Made by a program: the position numbers and the translations under genes
The notes under the pieces: model-generated
What the model saw: only the letters and a program-made list of their open reading frames with translations
Told to the model about the DNA's origin: nothing
Database searches by the model: none
Origin: JBBKWX01 sp037969175
Lineage (GTDB): Bacteria > Bacteroidota > Bacteroidia > AKYH767-A > JBBKVM01
DNA: 8,827 nt
Assembly: GCA_037969175.1 (NCBI GenBank)
Contig: JBBKWX010000236.1
Location: 1 to 8,827, forward strand
Direction of reading: 5' to 3'
In this document: positions 1 to 7,797 of the stretch, one piece after another
Numbering within the stretch: the first letter of the stretch is position 1
How the letters are laid out: each line of letters begins with the position of its first letter

Positions 1-3000
1 TTCGGAATGAAAAGTATGAAGACCACTTTCTTTCCTGAAGTGGAAAGTAAGTTGGTTCAGATCCAGGTAGTGTATCCGGGTGCTAGTCCGGATGAGATGG
101 AGCAAGGTGTTGTACTGAAGATAGAAGATAATCTGAAAGGTGTTACCGGAATAGAGCGTGTAACTTCTGTAAGCAGTGAAAACTCTGCAAATATTTCGGT
201 TGAAGTTCTAAAGAATTACGATACTGATAAGATCCTTACGGATATAAAAAATGCAGTAGATCGGATCAGTTCTTTTCCGGTGGGTATGGAACCACCGGTA
301 GTATTTAAACAAGAGAATCTCAACTTCGCGATCAACTTTGCAATCAGCGGAGATGTAAGTCTGGAGCGGCTCAAGTGGCATGCAAAAAAAATAGAACAGG
401 ATCTCAGATCTGTAGACGGAATATCAAAAGTATCTATTTCGGGTTATCCGGATGAGGAGATCGAGATAAGTCTGCGTGAAGATGTTTTGAAAAATTATTC
501 CCTCACTTTTGAACAGGTTGCACAAGCAGTAAGACGGGGAAATATAGAGATCACCGGCGGAATGCTGAAAGGGGATGAGGAAGAATTTTTGATCCGCGCA
601 AAATCCAAAGAATACTTTGCACAAGATCTGGAAAACATTGTTGTAAAAGCTTTTCCGGATGGGCGTGTGTTAAGACTGAAAGAAGTTGCGACCTTGAAGG
701 ATCAATGGTCTGACAATCCCAACAGAAGTTATTTCAATGATCATCCTTCTGTAGTAATAACCATACGAAACACCAACTCGGAAGATCTGGTTTGGATCGC
801 TTCTTATATTCAGGATTACATTGTAAAATTCAATGCATCCAAAAATGAAGTCAATCTAACAGTTATCCGCGATGGCTCTGTAACGGTAACTCAGCGTCGA
901 GATCTGCTAGTAAGAAACGGTATCATCGGATTGATCCTGGTATTATTTTTCCTCTCCGTTTTTCTGAATTGGAGAATTGCATTCTGGGTAGCATTGAGTA
1001 TTCCAATTTCATTTTTAGGAATGTTTATGCTTGCATCCTTTTTTGGATTAACGATCAATGTCATCACCCTCTTTGGGATGATATTGGTGATCGGTATTTT
1101 GGTTGATGACGGTATTGTAATTGCCGAAAATATTTACCAAAAACATGAGGCAGGATATAGTCCTTTGAAAGCATCTGTTGATGGAACCATACAGGTATTG
1201 CCGGCGGTGATATCAGCCGTATTGACAACGATGATCGCATTCTCGCTTTTCTTTTTCCTAGAAGGTGGGATCGGAGATTTCATTTCACAAATGGCTATAG
1301 TAGTTATTCTCACTTTAGGATTTTCACTTGTAGAAGGAATACTCATTCTACCTTCTCATATCGGGCACTCGAAAGCATTAAAGAAAAATGAAGTTCCCGG
1401 CAGATGGGAAAAATTTGTGGCAAAGACAATGGTCGTCCTTAGAGAAAAATCTTATGCTCCGGCTTTGCGTTTTTGTTTGAGAAATAAAGGACTGACATTA
1501 TCTATTTCAGTAGGTTTATTTTTGATCGTACAAGGCTTGGTTGGAGGTGGATTTATCCAAACTACATTCTTTCCTTTTATTGACAGAGACAATCTGGATA
1601 TTTCTGTTTCTATGCCTGCAGGAACAACAGTTGAGACCACCGAGAAATGGTTATCTCATATAGAAAAAATTGCGCTTGAAGTAAATGATTCTATCAAAGA
1701 AACTCGGGAAGATAAAAATGATGTGATCCTGAATATTGAAAAGAATGTTGGTCCGGCACAGCAAGGAAGTTTGAATTTGATCTTGCTGGATGGGGAAGCA
1801 AGAGATATGGAAAGTTTTCAGATCTCAAATGCGATCCGACAAAAAGCAGGACCGATACCCGGAGCAGAAAGTGTTTCTTTTGGTACGCTTACATTTTTTG
1901 GGAAACCTGTTTCTATCTCTCTGCTCAGTAATGACGCGAAACAATTAAATGATGCGAAGAAAGAATTGGTTGGAGAGCTGAATGAACTTAGCAGTTTGAA
2001 AGATGTGATTGATTCTGATAAAGAAGGATTGCGTGAAATAAATATCAAACTAAAAGAAAAAGCATACTTGCTTGGAATGAGTGAACAGGAAATTCTGGGT
2101 CAGGTAAGACAGGGATTTTTTGGTGCAGAAGTTCAGCGTCTGCAGCGAGGCACGGATGAAGTACGAGTATGGGTGAGGTATCATCCGGATGAAAGAAGAT
2201 CTCTGGATAATTTGAGAGATATGTATATCCGCACGTCATCCGGCAACAGTTATCCACTTAGCGAACTCGCCGATTTTGATATCAAGCGTGGCATCCTTGC
2301 GATCAATCACCTGAACGGAATGCGCGAAGTACAGATCGATGCAGATCTTGCAAATCAAAATGAAAGCGCTTCTGATATTTTGGATTTTATCAAACGAGAT
2401 GTGATGGTTTCTATTCTGGATAAATATCCTCTGGTGAATGTATCCTATGAAGGACAAAGCAGGAACACTGCAAAGACAGCAAATAGTGCCGCCCGGGTTT
2501 TGCCTATCATCCTCATCCTTTTATTTGCGTTGATCGTTGTTACCTTCCGTTCATTTGGACAAGCTATAGCAGTGTTTCTGTTGATCCCGTTTGGATTGAT
2601 CGGAGTTGCCTTTGGTCATATGATACACGGTTCGCCAATAAGTATTTTATCGGCCTATGGAATTATTGCACTCATCGGAATTATTGTAAACGATGCATTG
2701 GTTTTGATCAGTGCTATGAATTCTAATTTGAAAGAAGGACAGAGTTTTGATGACGCGATATATAATGCAGGCATTTCCCGATTCAGACCAATTTTGCTGA
2801 CATCAGTTACAACAATTGCCGGACTTGCTCCGCTTATTTTGGAAGGAAGTTTACAAGCTAAATTTCTTATCCCTATGGCGATCTCAGTTGCTTATGGATT
2901 GATGGCAGCAACCTTTGTAACCTTACTGGTATTGCCTGTCCTATTGATCTTATTAAATAACTTTAAGGTATATGTTCAATGGTTCTGGAATGATAAAAAA

Positions 3001-3063
3001 GTGAGTCCGGAATCAGTTGAATCAGCAGTACAGGAATTAAAAGCGGATCATGGTGAGATATAA
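1..3063 (+). CDS. RND-family efflux permease, AcrB/HAE1-like (5' partial)
   Basis: This is the inner-membrane, proton-driven permease of a tripartite efflux pump. The reading frame is open from base 1, upstream of the first ATG at 7. The protein already shows the conserved start of the porter domain (FFPEVE, then YPGASPDEMEQ), so only the short N-terminus with the first membrane helix (about 20-30 residues) lies outside the window. Numbering from the ATG at 7, hydrophobic helices appear at roughly 305-323, 327-346, 353-374, 398-419, 430-450, 497-515 and 830 onward, giving the duplicated RND layout with two large periplasmic loops. The TM4 motif GILVDDGIVIAEN has the acidic pair at residues 367-368, equivalent to AcrB D407/D408. 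The TM10 motif reads GIIVNDALVL (about 891-900), with Asn-Asp where AcrB has its proton-relay lysine. The end overlaps the TolC-type gene by 14 bases, so the two are probably one operon. The substrate cannot be told from the sequence. The family is certain, the drug-efflux role is inferred. Confidence 0.96.
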   Translation, partial: FGMKSMKTTFFPEVESKLVQIQVVYPGASPDEMEQGVVLKIEDNLKGVTGIERVTSVSSENSANISVEVLKNYDTDKILTDIKNAVDRISSFPVGMEPPVVFKQENLNFAINFAISGDVSLERLKWHAKKIEQDLRSVDGISKVSISGYPDEEIEISLREDVLKNYSLTFEQVAQAVRRGNIEITGGMLKGDEEEFLIRAKSKEYFAQDLENIVVKAFPDGRVLRLKEVATLKDQWSDNPNRSYFNDHPSVVITIRNTNSEDLVWIASYIQDYIVKFNASKNEVNLTVIRDGSVTVTQRRDLLVRNGIIGLILVLFFLSVFLNWRIAFWVALSIPISFLGMFMLASFFGLTINVITLFGMILVIGILVDDGIVIAENIYQKHEAGYSPLKASVDGTIQVLPAVISAVLTTMIAFSLFFFLEGGIGDFISQMAIVVILTLGFSLVEGILILPSHIGHSKALKKNEVPGRWEKFVAKTMVVLREKSYAPALRFCLRNKGLTLSISVGLFLIVQGLVGGGFIQTTFFPFIDRDNLDISVSMPAGTTVETTEKWLSHIEKIALEVNDSIKETREDKNDVILNIEKNVGPAQQGSLNLILLDGEARDMESFQISNAIRQKAGPIPGAESVSFGTLTFFGKPVSISLLSNDAKQLNDAKKELVGELNELSSLKDVIDSDKEGLREINIKLKEKAYLLGMSEQEILGQVRQGFFGAEVQRLQRGTDEVRVWVRYHPDERRSLDNLRDMYIRTSSGNSYPLSELADFDIKRGILAINHLNGMREVQIDADLANQNESASDILDFIKRDVMVSILDKYPLVNVSYEGQSRNTAKTANSAARVLPIILILLFALIVVTFRSFGQAIAVFLLIPFGLIGVAFGHMIHGSPISILSAYGIIALIGIIVNDALVLISAMNSNLKEGQSFDDAIYNAGISRFRPILLTSVTTIAGLAPLILEGSLQAKFLIPMAISVAYGLMAATFVTLLVLPVLLILLNNFKVYVQWFWNDKKVSPESVESAVQELKADHGEI

Positions 3064-4360
3064 ATTATATACAACTGCATTAATCATTTTCGCAGGATTT
3101 TCAAGCAGCTTTGCACAAGACACGCTTAGCCTGGATGCCGCCATCCGCGAAGCTATGAGTAAGAATCACAGCATCCAGATCTCGAAGTATAGCGCTGAAA
3201 TTGCAGACAATAATGCTATTGCAGGGAATGCAGGATTGCTACCAAAAGTAGACCTGAATGCGGGCACGAATATGTCTGTTTCGGATACCCGTGTTGAATA
3301 CTCAAATAATCTGCCTCCAACCGAACAGAGCGGTGCGGTATCAAGAGGAAATAATGCTTCTATAAATCTGACGTATACTTTGTTTGATGGATTTGGAAAT
3401 GTATATACTTTCAGAAAGCTAAAAGCTGCCGATGATCTTGCAGAATTACAATCCAGACAACAAATAGAAACTACGCTTAGTCAAGTCATCGTTGCTTATT
3501 ATCAACTCTCCAGACAATCCGAAAATGTAAGGATCAATGATGATCTTATCCGCATCTCAAATAATCGTTTTGAAAGAGCAAAGATCAAAACTGATTTTGG
3601 CGGAACAAGTTTGGAAAAGCTCAATGCGGAAGTTGATCTCAACACCGATAGCTTATCTGTAGCTTCTACCAATCTGGCTTACCGTCAGGCAAAGAACAAT
3701 CTAAACCTGTTGCTGGGAAGAGCTATAGATGCAGACACCAAGGTGAGCAAAACTTTGGATCTTGAAAATGAAATTCTGCTTGCTTCTGTGATGGATGAAT
3801 CTGTAAAGAGCAATGCATCTTTATTATCTGCAGAGAAAAGTAAAAAAATATCTGAACTCGATCTGCAAATTGCCAAGGCTGCGAGGATGCCCAGATTAAA
3901 TTTGAGTTCGGCCTATGCATACAATGAATCAAAAAATGATGCGGGTTTTGTTTTGCTCAACCGAACAACGGGTCCAAGTGCAGGACTGGCTTTAAGCTTC
4001 AATCTCTTTGATGGAAACCGCAAGAATACAGTGATAAGCAATGCAAGAATATCATCGGATATCAGCAGACAGCGCTTTGAAGAAACTGTAAGAAAACTGG
4101 AGGCAGAAGTAAGCAATGCTTACCTGGCTTATCAGAACAATATTTATATTCTGCAATTGACAGAGCGGAATTTGCGAACTGCAAGTTTGAATTTTTCCAG
4201 AACCGAAGAGCTTTATGGTTTGGGACAAGTTAGCGGTTTGCAGTTCAGGGACGCGCAGTTAAATCTGACCCGTTCTCAGAATAGGATCATAGAAGCACGT
4301 TACAATGCGAAGATCTCGGAGTTGGAGCTGATGCGCATTACCGGGAAATTGATCAGATAA
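3050..4360 (+). CDS. TolC-type outer-membrane efflux channel protein
   Basis: This 436-residue protein is the outer-membrane exit duct that would pair with the permease just upstream. A signal peptide (basic start, hydrophobic core LYTTALIIFAGF, probable cleavage after A22 before QD) sends it to the periplasm. There is no lipobox cysteine, so it is probably not lipidated. Two outer-membrane-efflux-protein (OEP, PF02321 type) halves follow at about 25-215 and 245-432. Each has long amphipathic helices and the strand marker 'LFDG' (TLFDGFG near 120, NLFDGNR near 320), which is typical of TolC homologues. The length is normal for the family. The ATG sits inside the last codons of the permease gene in another frame, which suggests translational coupling. 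The C-terminus, RYNAKISELELMRITGKLIR, is notable because diverged copies of the DNA encoding it recur at about 5081-5172 and 7891-7985. Confidence 0.95.
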   Translation: MVRYKLYTTALIIFAGFSSSFAQDTLSLDAAIREAMSKNHSIQISKYSAEIADNNAIAGNAGLLPKVDLNAGTNMSVSDTRVEYSNNLPPTEQSGAVSRGNNASINLTYTLFDGFGNVYTFRKLKAADDLAELQSRQQIETTLSQVIVAYYQLSRQSENVRINDDLIRISNNRFERAKIKTDFGGTSLEKLNAEVDLNTDSLSVASTNLAYRQAKNNLNLLLGRAIDADTKVSKTLDLENEILLASVMDESVKSNASLLSAEKSKKISELDLQIAKAARMPRLNLSSAYAYNESKNDAGFVLLNRTTGPSAGLALSFNLFDGNRKNTVISNARISSDISRQRFEETVRKLEAEVSNAYLAYQNNIYILQLTERNLRTASLNFSRTEELYGLGQVSGLQFRDAQLNLTRSQNRIIEARYNAKISELELMRITGKLIR

Positions 4361-4361
4361 G
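4271..4361 (+). repeat. tolC 3'-end repeat, copy 1 (inside the intact gene)
   Basis: The last ~90 bases of the TolC-type gene, including the core aagatctcggagttggagct (4309-4328) and the stop codon. They match two other places in the window in the same orientation. This copy is the functional coding version and serves as the reference for the other two. Confidence 0.75.
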
Positions 4362-4362
4362 C

Positions 4363-4397
4363 TTCTCGTGCAGGCTGACATACACGTCAAGCTACAC
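4363..4397 (+). repeat. Imperfect direct repeat flanking the inverted-repeat element, left copy
   Basis: The stretch just after the tolC stop shares gcaggctga exactly (4370-4378), then an 'aagct' and 'acac' in the same order, with the stretch at 4679-4712 on the far side of the inverted-repeat element. The match is short and gapped. It could be a remnant of an older repeat into which the element inserted, or coincidence. Confidence 0.4.
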
Positions 4398-4419
4398 TTT
4401 ATCCATTTTTGGTAATTTT

Positions 4420-4470
4420 ATAAGCCTATGGCTTATTGTACTGCATTTTCATAGCAGTTATTTTTCTCAG
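4420..4470 (+). terminator. Possible weak terminator region after the efflux operon
   Basis: Two small hairpins follow the operon. The first has stem ataagcc/ggcttat with loop tat (4420-4436). The second has stem actgc/gcagt (4440-4458) followed by a T-rich stretch (tatttttct). Neither is a textbook strong terminator, but this is the first plausible place for the permease-channel transcript to end. Confidence 0.3.
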
Positions 4471-4478
4471 GTATTATG

Positions 4479-4669
4479 TTTTTTTTACCACTGAGGACAA
4501 AAGAACACTAAGTTTCACTAAGTATTCTGCGTAATTCTGCGTGATCAGCGGGAAATATTTTTAACTCTTAGCTTGAAGCGAAATCGATAGCAACTGGTTT
4601 CAAAGATTATTTTGAATCTAGACACCCTTAGTGAAACTTGTGACCTACGTGTACTTCGTGGTTTTTTTT
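4479..4669. mobile_element. MITE-like inverted-repeat element, non-coding
   Basis: The two ends are imperfect inverted repeats of about 36 bases: 4487-4522 on the left and the reverse complement of 4627-4662 on the right. Both begin accac at the outer end and finish with the identical 13-mer aagtttcactaag at the inner end. Each side is bordered by a run of eight T (4479-4486 and 4662-4669) on the same strand, as expected if the element entered a T-run and duplicated it. The interior contains a 10-base-period direct repeat, attctgcgt at 4524-4532 and 4534-4542, followed by gatcagcgggaaa. There is no open reading frame of useful length and no transposase. Motifs of the 'accac..aagtacac..' and 'ctgcgtgatcagcggg' kind are, from memory, common in dispersed intergenic repeats of environmental bacteria. 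This fits a non-autonomous repeat, though a role as a structured RNA or a transcription end is also possible. Confidence 0.6.
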
Positions 4670-4678
4670 AATTAATTA

Positions 4679-4712
4679 GCTCGGCGCGCAGGCTGAGGAT
4701 AAAGCTCAACAC
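4679..4712 (+). repeat. Imperfect direct repeat flanking the inverted-repeat element, right copy
   Basis: Partner of the stretch at 4363-4397. The shared core gcaggctga is at 4688-4696, followed by aaagctcaacac. It begins 10 bases after the T8 run that closes the inverted-repeat element, so the two copies bracket that element. Confidence 0.4.
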
Positions 4713-4773
4713 ATGATCGGATTCTGAAATAAAAGTAATACTATTGAAAACAAAGAATTATTTTCTGATATTT

Positions 4774-4827
4774 GATATAGACTAAATACATTACCGAGAA
4801 TTGATGTAACAAAACCAATCAGTTTAT
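4774..4827 (+). repeat. Possible highly degenerate fourth copy of the tolC 3'-end repeat
   Basis: The order gatata, ccgag, aattgat, aac, aaaa, atcag, ta follows the same markers in the copies at 5081-5172 and 7891-7985, in the same orientation. Several gaps are needed, including about four bases between ccgag and aattgat. In an AT-rich spacer such a match could arise by chance, so this is only a candidate. Confidence 0.2.
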
Positions 4828-4833
4828 ATTAAT

Positions 4834-4841
4834 TAATTTTG
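4834..4841 (+). promoter_or_regulatory. Candidate Bacteroidota -7 promoter element for the 69-residue gene
   Basis: TAATTTTG is an exact match to the Bacteroidota primary sigma factor -7 consensus TAnnTTTG, 25 bases before the ATG at 4867. No TTTG-type -33 box is seen at the usual distance (about 4811-4814 reads aaaa), which weakens the call. The element lies inside a perfect 8-base inverted repeat, aattaatt (4831-4838 and 4844-4851, 5-base spacer), which could be an operator or just AT-rich coincidence. Confidence 0.4.
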
Positions 4842-4866
4842 TCAATTAATTTTAAATCCAAAAAAC

Positions 4867-5076
4867 ATGAAACAGACAATTGGAATTATCCTCATTATCC
4901 TTGGAGGTTTTCTCGCATTCACCGGTTATCAGAAAATGGACGAGAACAAAGCATCAGTTAAAATTGGAGGGCTGGAACTAAGTGCAGAAAATAATGACAA
5001 CACTCCCATGGTCTATTTGATCGGTGGTGTTGCAATAGCTGCTTTCGGCATATATATGCTGGGAAGAAAAAATTAA
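4867..5076 (+). CDS. Small membrane protein with two transmembrane segments, unknown function
   Basis: This 69-residue protein begins with a hydrophobic helix (IGIILIILGGFLAF, about residues 5-18). A polar middle follows (QKMDENKASVKIGGLELSAENNDN, with many charged residues), then a second helix (MVYLIGGVAIAAFGIYML, about 48-65) and a basic tail GRKN. The hairpin architecture and size resemble small DUF3185-like proteins, but that family call is only a guess. The gene has its own spacer and a -7 promoter match upstream, so it appears to be transcribed alone. The leader before the ATG is A-rich (ccaaaaaac) with no Shine-Dalgarno, as usual for Bacteroidota. A diverged tolC 3'-end repeat begins about five bases after its stop codon. 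Confidence 0.8.
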   Translation: MKQTIGIILIILGGFLAFTGYQKMDENKASVKIGGLELSAENNDNTPMVYLIGGVAIAAFGIYMLGRKN

Positions 5077-5080
5077 GGTA

Positions 5081-5172
5081 CGGGCTCAGAGTTAGATCAT
5101 AGAAGCGCGATATATTTGCCAAGATCTCAGAGTTGGAATTGATACAAATTTCAAGAAAATTCATCAGATAAG
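5081..5172 (+). repeat. tolC 3'-end repeat, copy 2 (degenerate, untranslated)
   Basis: About 70% identical by eye to the end of the TolC-type gene (4271-4361), from ctcaga through the stop codon, with a one-base insertion near 5112-5116. Key shared blocks are atcatagaagc, aagatctc, gagttgga and atcagataag. In one frame it reads AKISELELIQISRKFIR followed by a stop exactly where tolC stops. Upstream of the insertion the frame is broken, and there is no start codon or rest of a channel gene. It sits between the small membrane gene (+) and the repeat-protein gene (-). It therefore looks like a gene fragment or a dispersed repeat, not a gene. Confidence 0.75.
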
Positions 5173-5218
5173 TACTGATCCAAAATGGGCAGCCTTCTAT
5201 ATTTTAAAAATAGATCGA

Positions 5219-6193
5219 TTACTTTGGTGTATGATCAATTCTGCTTTTCAATTTTCCTAAAGAATATTTTTCTTCTTTCAATGGATTACCTGAAGCTTCA
5301 TAAAAAAGCCAATCTCCGTCTTTCAACATGGTTTTTGAATAATATCCCTGGACCTTTATAACTCCGGTTTCGTAATACTCCTCATAAGCATAATCAGAAT
5401 CCCTTGGTTTATATGCAAGCCGGGAAAGGATCTGGCCATTTTGAAACCATTCCGTTTTTAAGCCCTTTTGAACACCGTTATCGTAGTTTAGTTCCAGCTT
5501 TTTAATTCCGGTATCATACCACTCCTCGTACAGACCATCCTTAACCGCCGTTTTATAATTCGATTTGCAAAAGACTTTACCATTCGCATAGTATTCTACA
5601 AGTGGACCATCCTTTATTTCACCGCTGCTAAACACTGTTCTAAGTCGCTCAACACCGTTATCAAATGTTTCTATCCAAAGTCCTGTTTTCTGCCCACCGG
5701 TATAGTTTCCTTCCGTCTTTCTTTGTCCATTAGGAAAGTATTCTGTGAACAGTCCTGACTCCTTACCATTTTGGTAATATACCTCCGTTTTAGTTTTTCC
5801 ATTATCATACCATTCCTGCCATTTGCCATCTTTTATGGTTGATTTGTAATTGCCTTCTGAACGTTTTCTACCATTAAAGTAGTAATCCGCATAAAAGCCA
5901 TCTTTTATTTTGTCTTTCACATAAATAATTTCATACATTAGTTGCGCATTATCATAATATTCTTTGTGAACACCTTCTTTCAATGAACGTTGATATTCAC
6001 CTTGAGATTTGATTTGCCCGTTTTGATGCCATTCAGACCAATTTCCGGTTTTATATCCAGTTTTATCATATTGCCCATGGATCTTTTGGGTTCCGTCGGG
6101 CCATTTAATAATTACAGTTTTTGAAGCTTTCTGAGCTTGAATCGAAAAAGCAGTAAAAAGTAGAATCAAAAGTATGATCGTTCTCATTTTCAT
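5219..6193 (-). CDS. Secreted MORN-2 / YwqK-type repeat protein
   Basis: This 324-residue protein has a signal peptide (MKMRTIILLILLFTAFSIQA, cleavage probably after A20). The rest is about twelve tandem units of 23-25 residues from about residue 31 to 318, each of the pattern 'G-x-W-x-E-W/Y-x-x-N-G-x-x-K-x-x-G-x-Y', for example KWQEWYDNGKTKTEVYYQNG and LFTEYFPNGQRKTEGNY. These match the MORN-2 repeats found in proteins that databases label 'YwqK family antitoxin'. That label should not be taken literally here: the protein is exported and no toxin gene is adjacent. Its role is unknown. Such repeats form extended beta-sheet-like rods and may bind lipid or another protein. The start is the ATG at 6193; an in-frame ATG two codons later (M3) is also possible. 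It is divergent from the next gene, with a 61-base spacer. Confidence 0.9.
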   Translation of the reverse strand: MKMRTIILLILLFTAFSIQAQKASKTVIIKWPDGTQKIHGQYDKTGYKTGNWSEWHQNGQIKSQGEYQRSLKEGVHKEYYDNAQLMYEIIYVKDKIKDGFYADYYFNGRKRSEGNYKSTIKDGKWQEWYDNGKTKTEVYYQNGKESGLFTEYFPNGQRKTEGNYTGGQKTGLWIETFDNGVERLRTVFSSGEIKDGPLVEYYANGKVFCKSNYKTAVKDGLYEEWYDTGIKKLELNYDNGVQKGLKTEWFQNGQILSRLAYKPRDSDYAYEEYYETGVIKVQGYYSKTMLKDGDWLFYEASGNPLKEEKYSLGKLKSRIDHTPK

Positions 6194-6254
6194 CTTGAAT
6201 TAATTTGAATACAATATTAAAACAAATCCACTAATTATTAATTAAACATTTACC
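6194..6254. promoter_or_regulatory. Shared promoter region of a divergent gene pair
   Basis: The 61 bases between the starts of the repeat-protein gene (-) and the 508-residue gene (+) are very AT-rich. They must hold promoters for both, unless one is transcribed from inside the other. Near-matches to the TAnnTTTG consensus exist on each strand (ttaatttg on +, taatattg on -), each with one mismatch, so no exact box is assigned. There is no Shine-Dalgarno on either side. Confidence 0.45.
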
Positions 6255-7781
6255 ATGAAAAAATTACTACTCAGCCTAATGTTGGCAAGCATTACACTGA
6301 CTACTGTTAAAGCACAGCAGGTTCAGATCCCGGATGTAAGAAAAAATGAATTCAGAGGAGTTCAGTCTATCAAAGACAAAGGATACTATACGTATTATGT
6401 CAATGAGAAGCTAAAGAAAGGGATGTCGGAATTTATGATAGAGATCTATGATATGGATCTGAAGCTTGTCCGCAAAACACCTATTGAGATCACTAAAGAT
6501 TCATATCTGGCTGGCGGGGAATTCAATGGAAAAGATTTTCTGTTTGCATTCTATGACCTTAAGAAAAAACAGAATTCTATGGTAACTATTGATTCCGATG
6601 GAAAAGTTATCAAGAAGGAAATAAGACAGGCAAAAAAATATGCTACCGCCGGAACTCTGGAGATTTATCCTGGATTTGAGGGAGATGGGTTCTACCTTAC
6701 TGAGTCCGTTAAAGAAAAGAAATGGGGCTACAGAGTTGAAAAACTTGACAGAAACCTCAAGTCGGTTTGGGAAAAGACAGTTTCCAATGCTAAGGGATAC
6801 GTGGCTATAGAAGCTGCTGAAGCGGGCAACGGTAAGATCGCACTTGTTTCAGTTGAGCGCCCAACTGCTTTATCTAAGAAAGCCTTTGGTAAATTGGTAT
6901 GCTTTAATGGTAACAATGGCAACATTGATTTCGAATATCCATTGTTCGATGGTACAATCACAGGTATCCCTTCTTCATTTAAGTTTGATAAGGATGCCAA
7001 CCTCATTACAGCAGGTATGTATTTTGATGGCAGCAAATGGGATGATACCAATTCTGATGGTGTGTTTTTGTTAAAACTTTCTTCAACCGGTCAGAAACTG
7101 ATGTTTAACAGCATTGACTGGGACAAAGGCATTCAAAGTGCGATGAAAGCAACCTCACGCAAGTTTAGTATAGGAACAAAACCAAAAGTATTATTCCATG
7201 AGATCATCGAAAGCGAGACAGGCTATCAGCTTATAGGCGAGACCTTCCGTCAGACCGTTAAGGCCGGAACAATGCTGGCTATGGCTGGTGGTGCAAAACC
7301 AAGTGAATTGCCGGTTGGATTCACAGTTATGGATTTTGTCATTTTTAATTATGACAAAAATGGACTTCCTTTAGATATCAACAAAATTGAAAAGCCTTAT
7401 AAATCAATAACTGTTTCGGCTGAAGTTGGTCAAAAGGGGGGTGTAAAACTGGCTTATTACATGAAGCAGTACAATATGTTCACCTATAACTATGCGACAA
7501 CAACAGCAAGCAATGAGCCTGCAATAGTGTATACCAACTTTGAATCAACAGGTTTGACCAGTGGCAAGCCTTATATCGGTATTAGCACGATTGGAATGGG
7601 CAAAGAGAGTCAGACTCAGAAATTGCCAATCTCCAGCTATCTGGGTAAAGTTTCAGGATCAGATGCAAGTGATGAAAAGATAGGTGCTTTGTTGAGCAGA
7701 CCGGGTTATGTATGCACATACTTCTATGACAAGAAAACAAAAACCATCAATATCAAAATGGAAACTATGACTTTGCTTTAG
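6255..7781 (+). CDS. Secreted protein of unknown function, 508 residues
   Basis: The start ATG at 6255 is followed by a clean signal peptide (MKKLLLSLMLASITLTTVKA, cleavage probably before QQ). The mature protein of about 488 residues has no further membrane helix and no C-terminal sorting domain that I recognise. Its sequence alternates short beta strands and polar turns, with segments such as FEYPLFDGTI and GVFLLKLSSTGQKL, the latter resembling blades of beta-propeller proteins. I infer a mostly beta fold exported to the periplasm or surface. Proteins of this size and signature occur in Bacteroidota as uncharacterised families (possibly DUF6770, from memory and unverified). No catalytic motif is visible. 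The gene is monocistronic: it has a divergent neighbour upstream and a strong terminator 17 bases after its stop. Confidence 0.88.
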   Translation: MKKLLLSLMLASITLTTVKAQQVQIPDVRKNEFRGVQSIKDKGYYTYYVNEKLKKGMSEFMIEIYDMDLKLVRKTPIEITKDSYLAGGEFNGKDFLFAFYDLKKKQNSMVTIDSDGKVIKKEIRQAKKYATAGTLEIYPGFEGDGFYLTESVKEKKWGYRVEKLDRNLKSVWEKTVSNAKGYVAIEAAEAGNGKIALVSVERPTALSKKAFGKLVCFNGNNGNIDFEYPLFDGTITGIPSSFKFDKDANLITAGMYFDGSKWDDTNSDGVFLLKLSSTGQKLMFNSIDWDKGIQSAMKATSRKFSIGTKPKVLFHEIIESETGYQLIGETFRQTVKAGTMLAMAGGAKPSELPVGFTVMDFVIFNYDKNGLPLDINKIEKPYKSITVSAEVGQKGGVKLAYYMKQYNMFTYNYATTTASNEPAIVYTNFESTGLTSGKPYIGISTIGMGKESQTQKLPISSYLGKVSGSDASDEKIGALLSRPGYVCTYFYDKKTKTINIKMETMTLL

Positions 7782-7797
7782 TCAAGAATCATTTTAT

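Noticed and set aside
4479..4669. CRISPR array
   Set aside because: The repeats are two inverted arms and one short 10-base tandem pair, not regularly spaced direct repeats with spacers.
4361..4866. tRNA or other standard RNA gene in the long spacer
   Set aside because: No cloverleaf, CCA end or T-loop motif was seen. The visible structure is the inverted-repeat element and small hairpins.
5219..6193. Toxin-antitoxin system based on the YwqK name
   Set aside because: The protein is exported and there is no partner toxin gene. The 508-residue neighbour is divergent and also exported.
6728..7051. 107-codon reading frame on the - strand inside the 508-residue gene
   Set aside because: It is antisense to a gene with a clear signal peptide and terminator, and its translation shows no domain or signal. 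It is a shadow frame.
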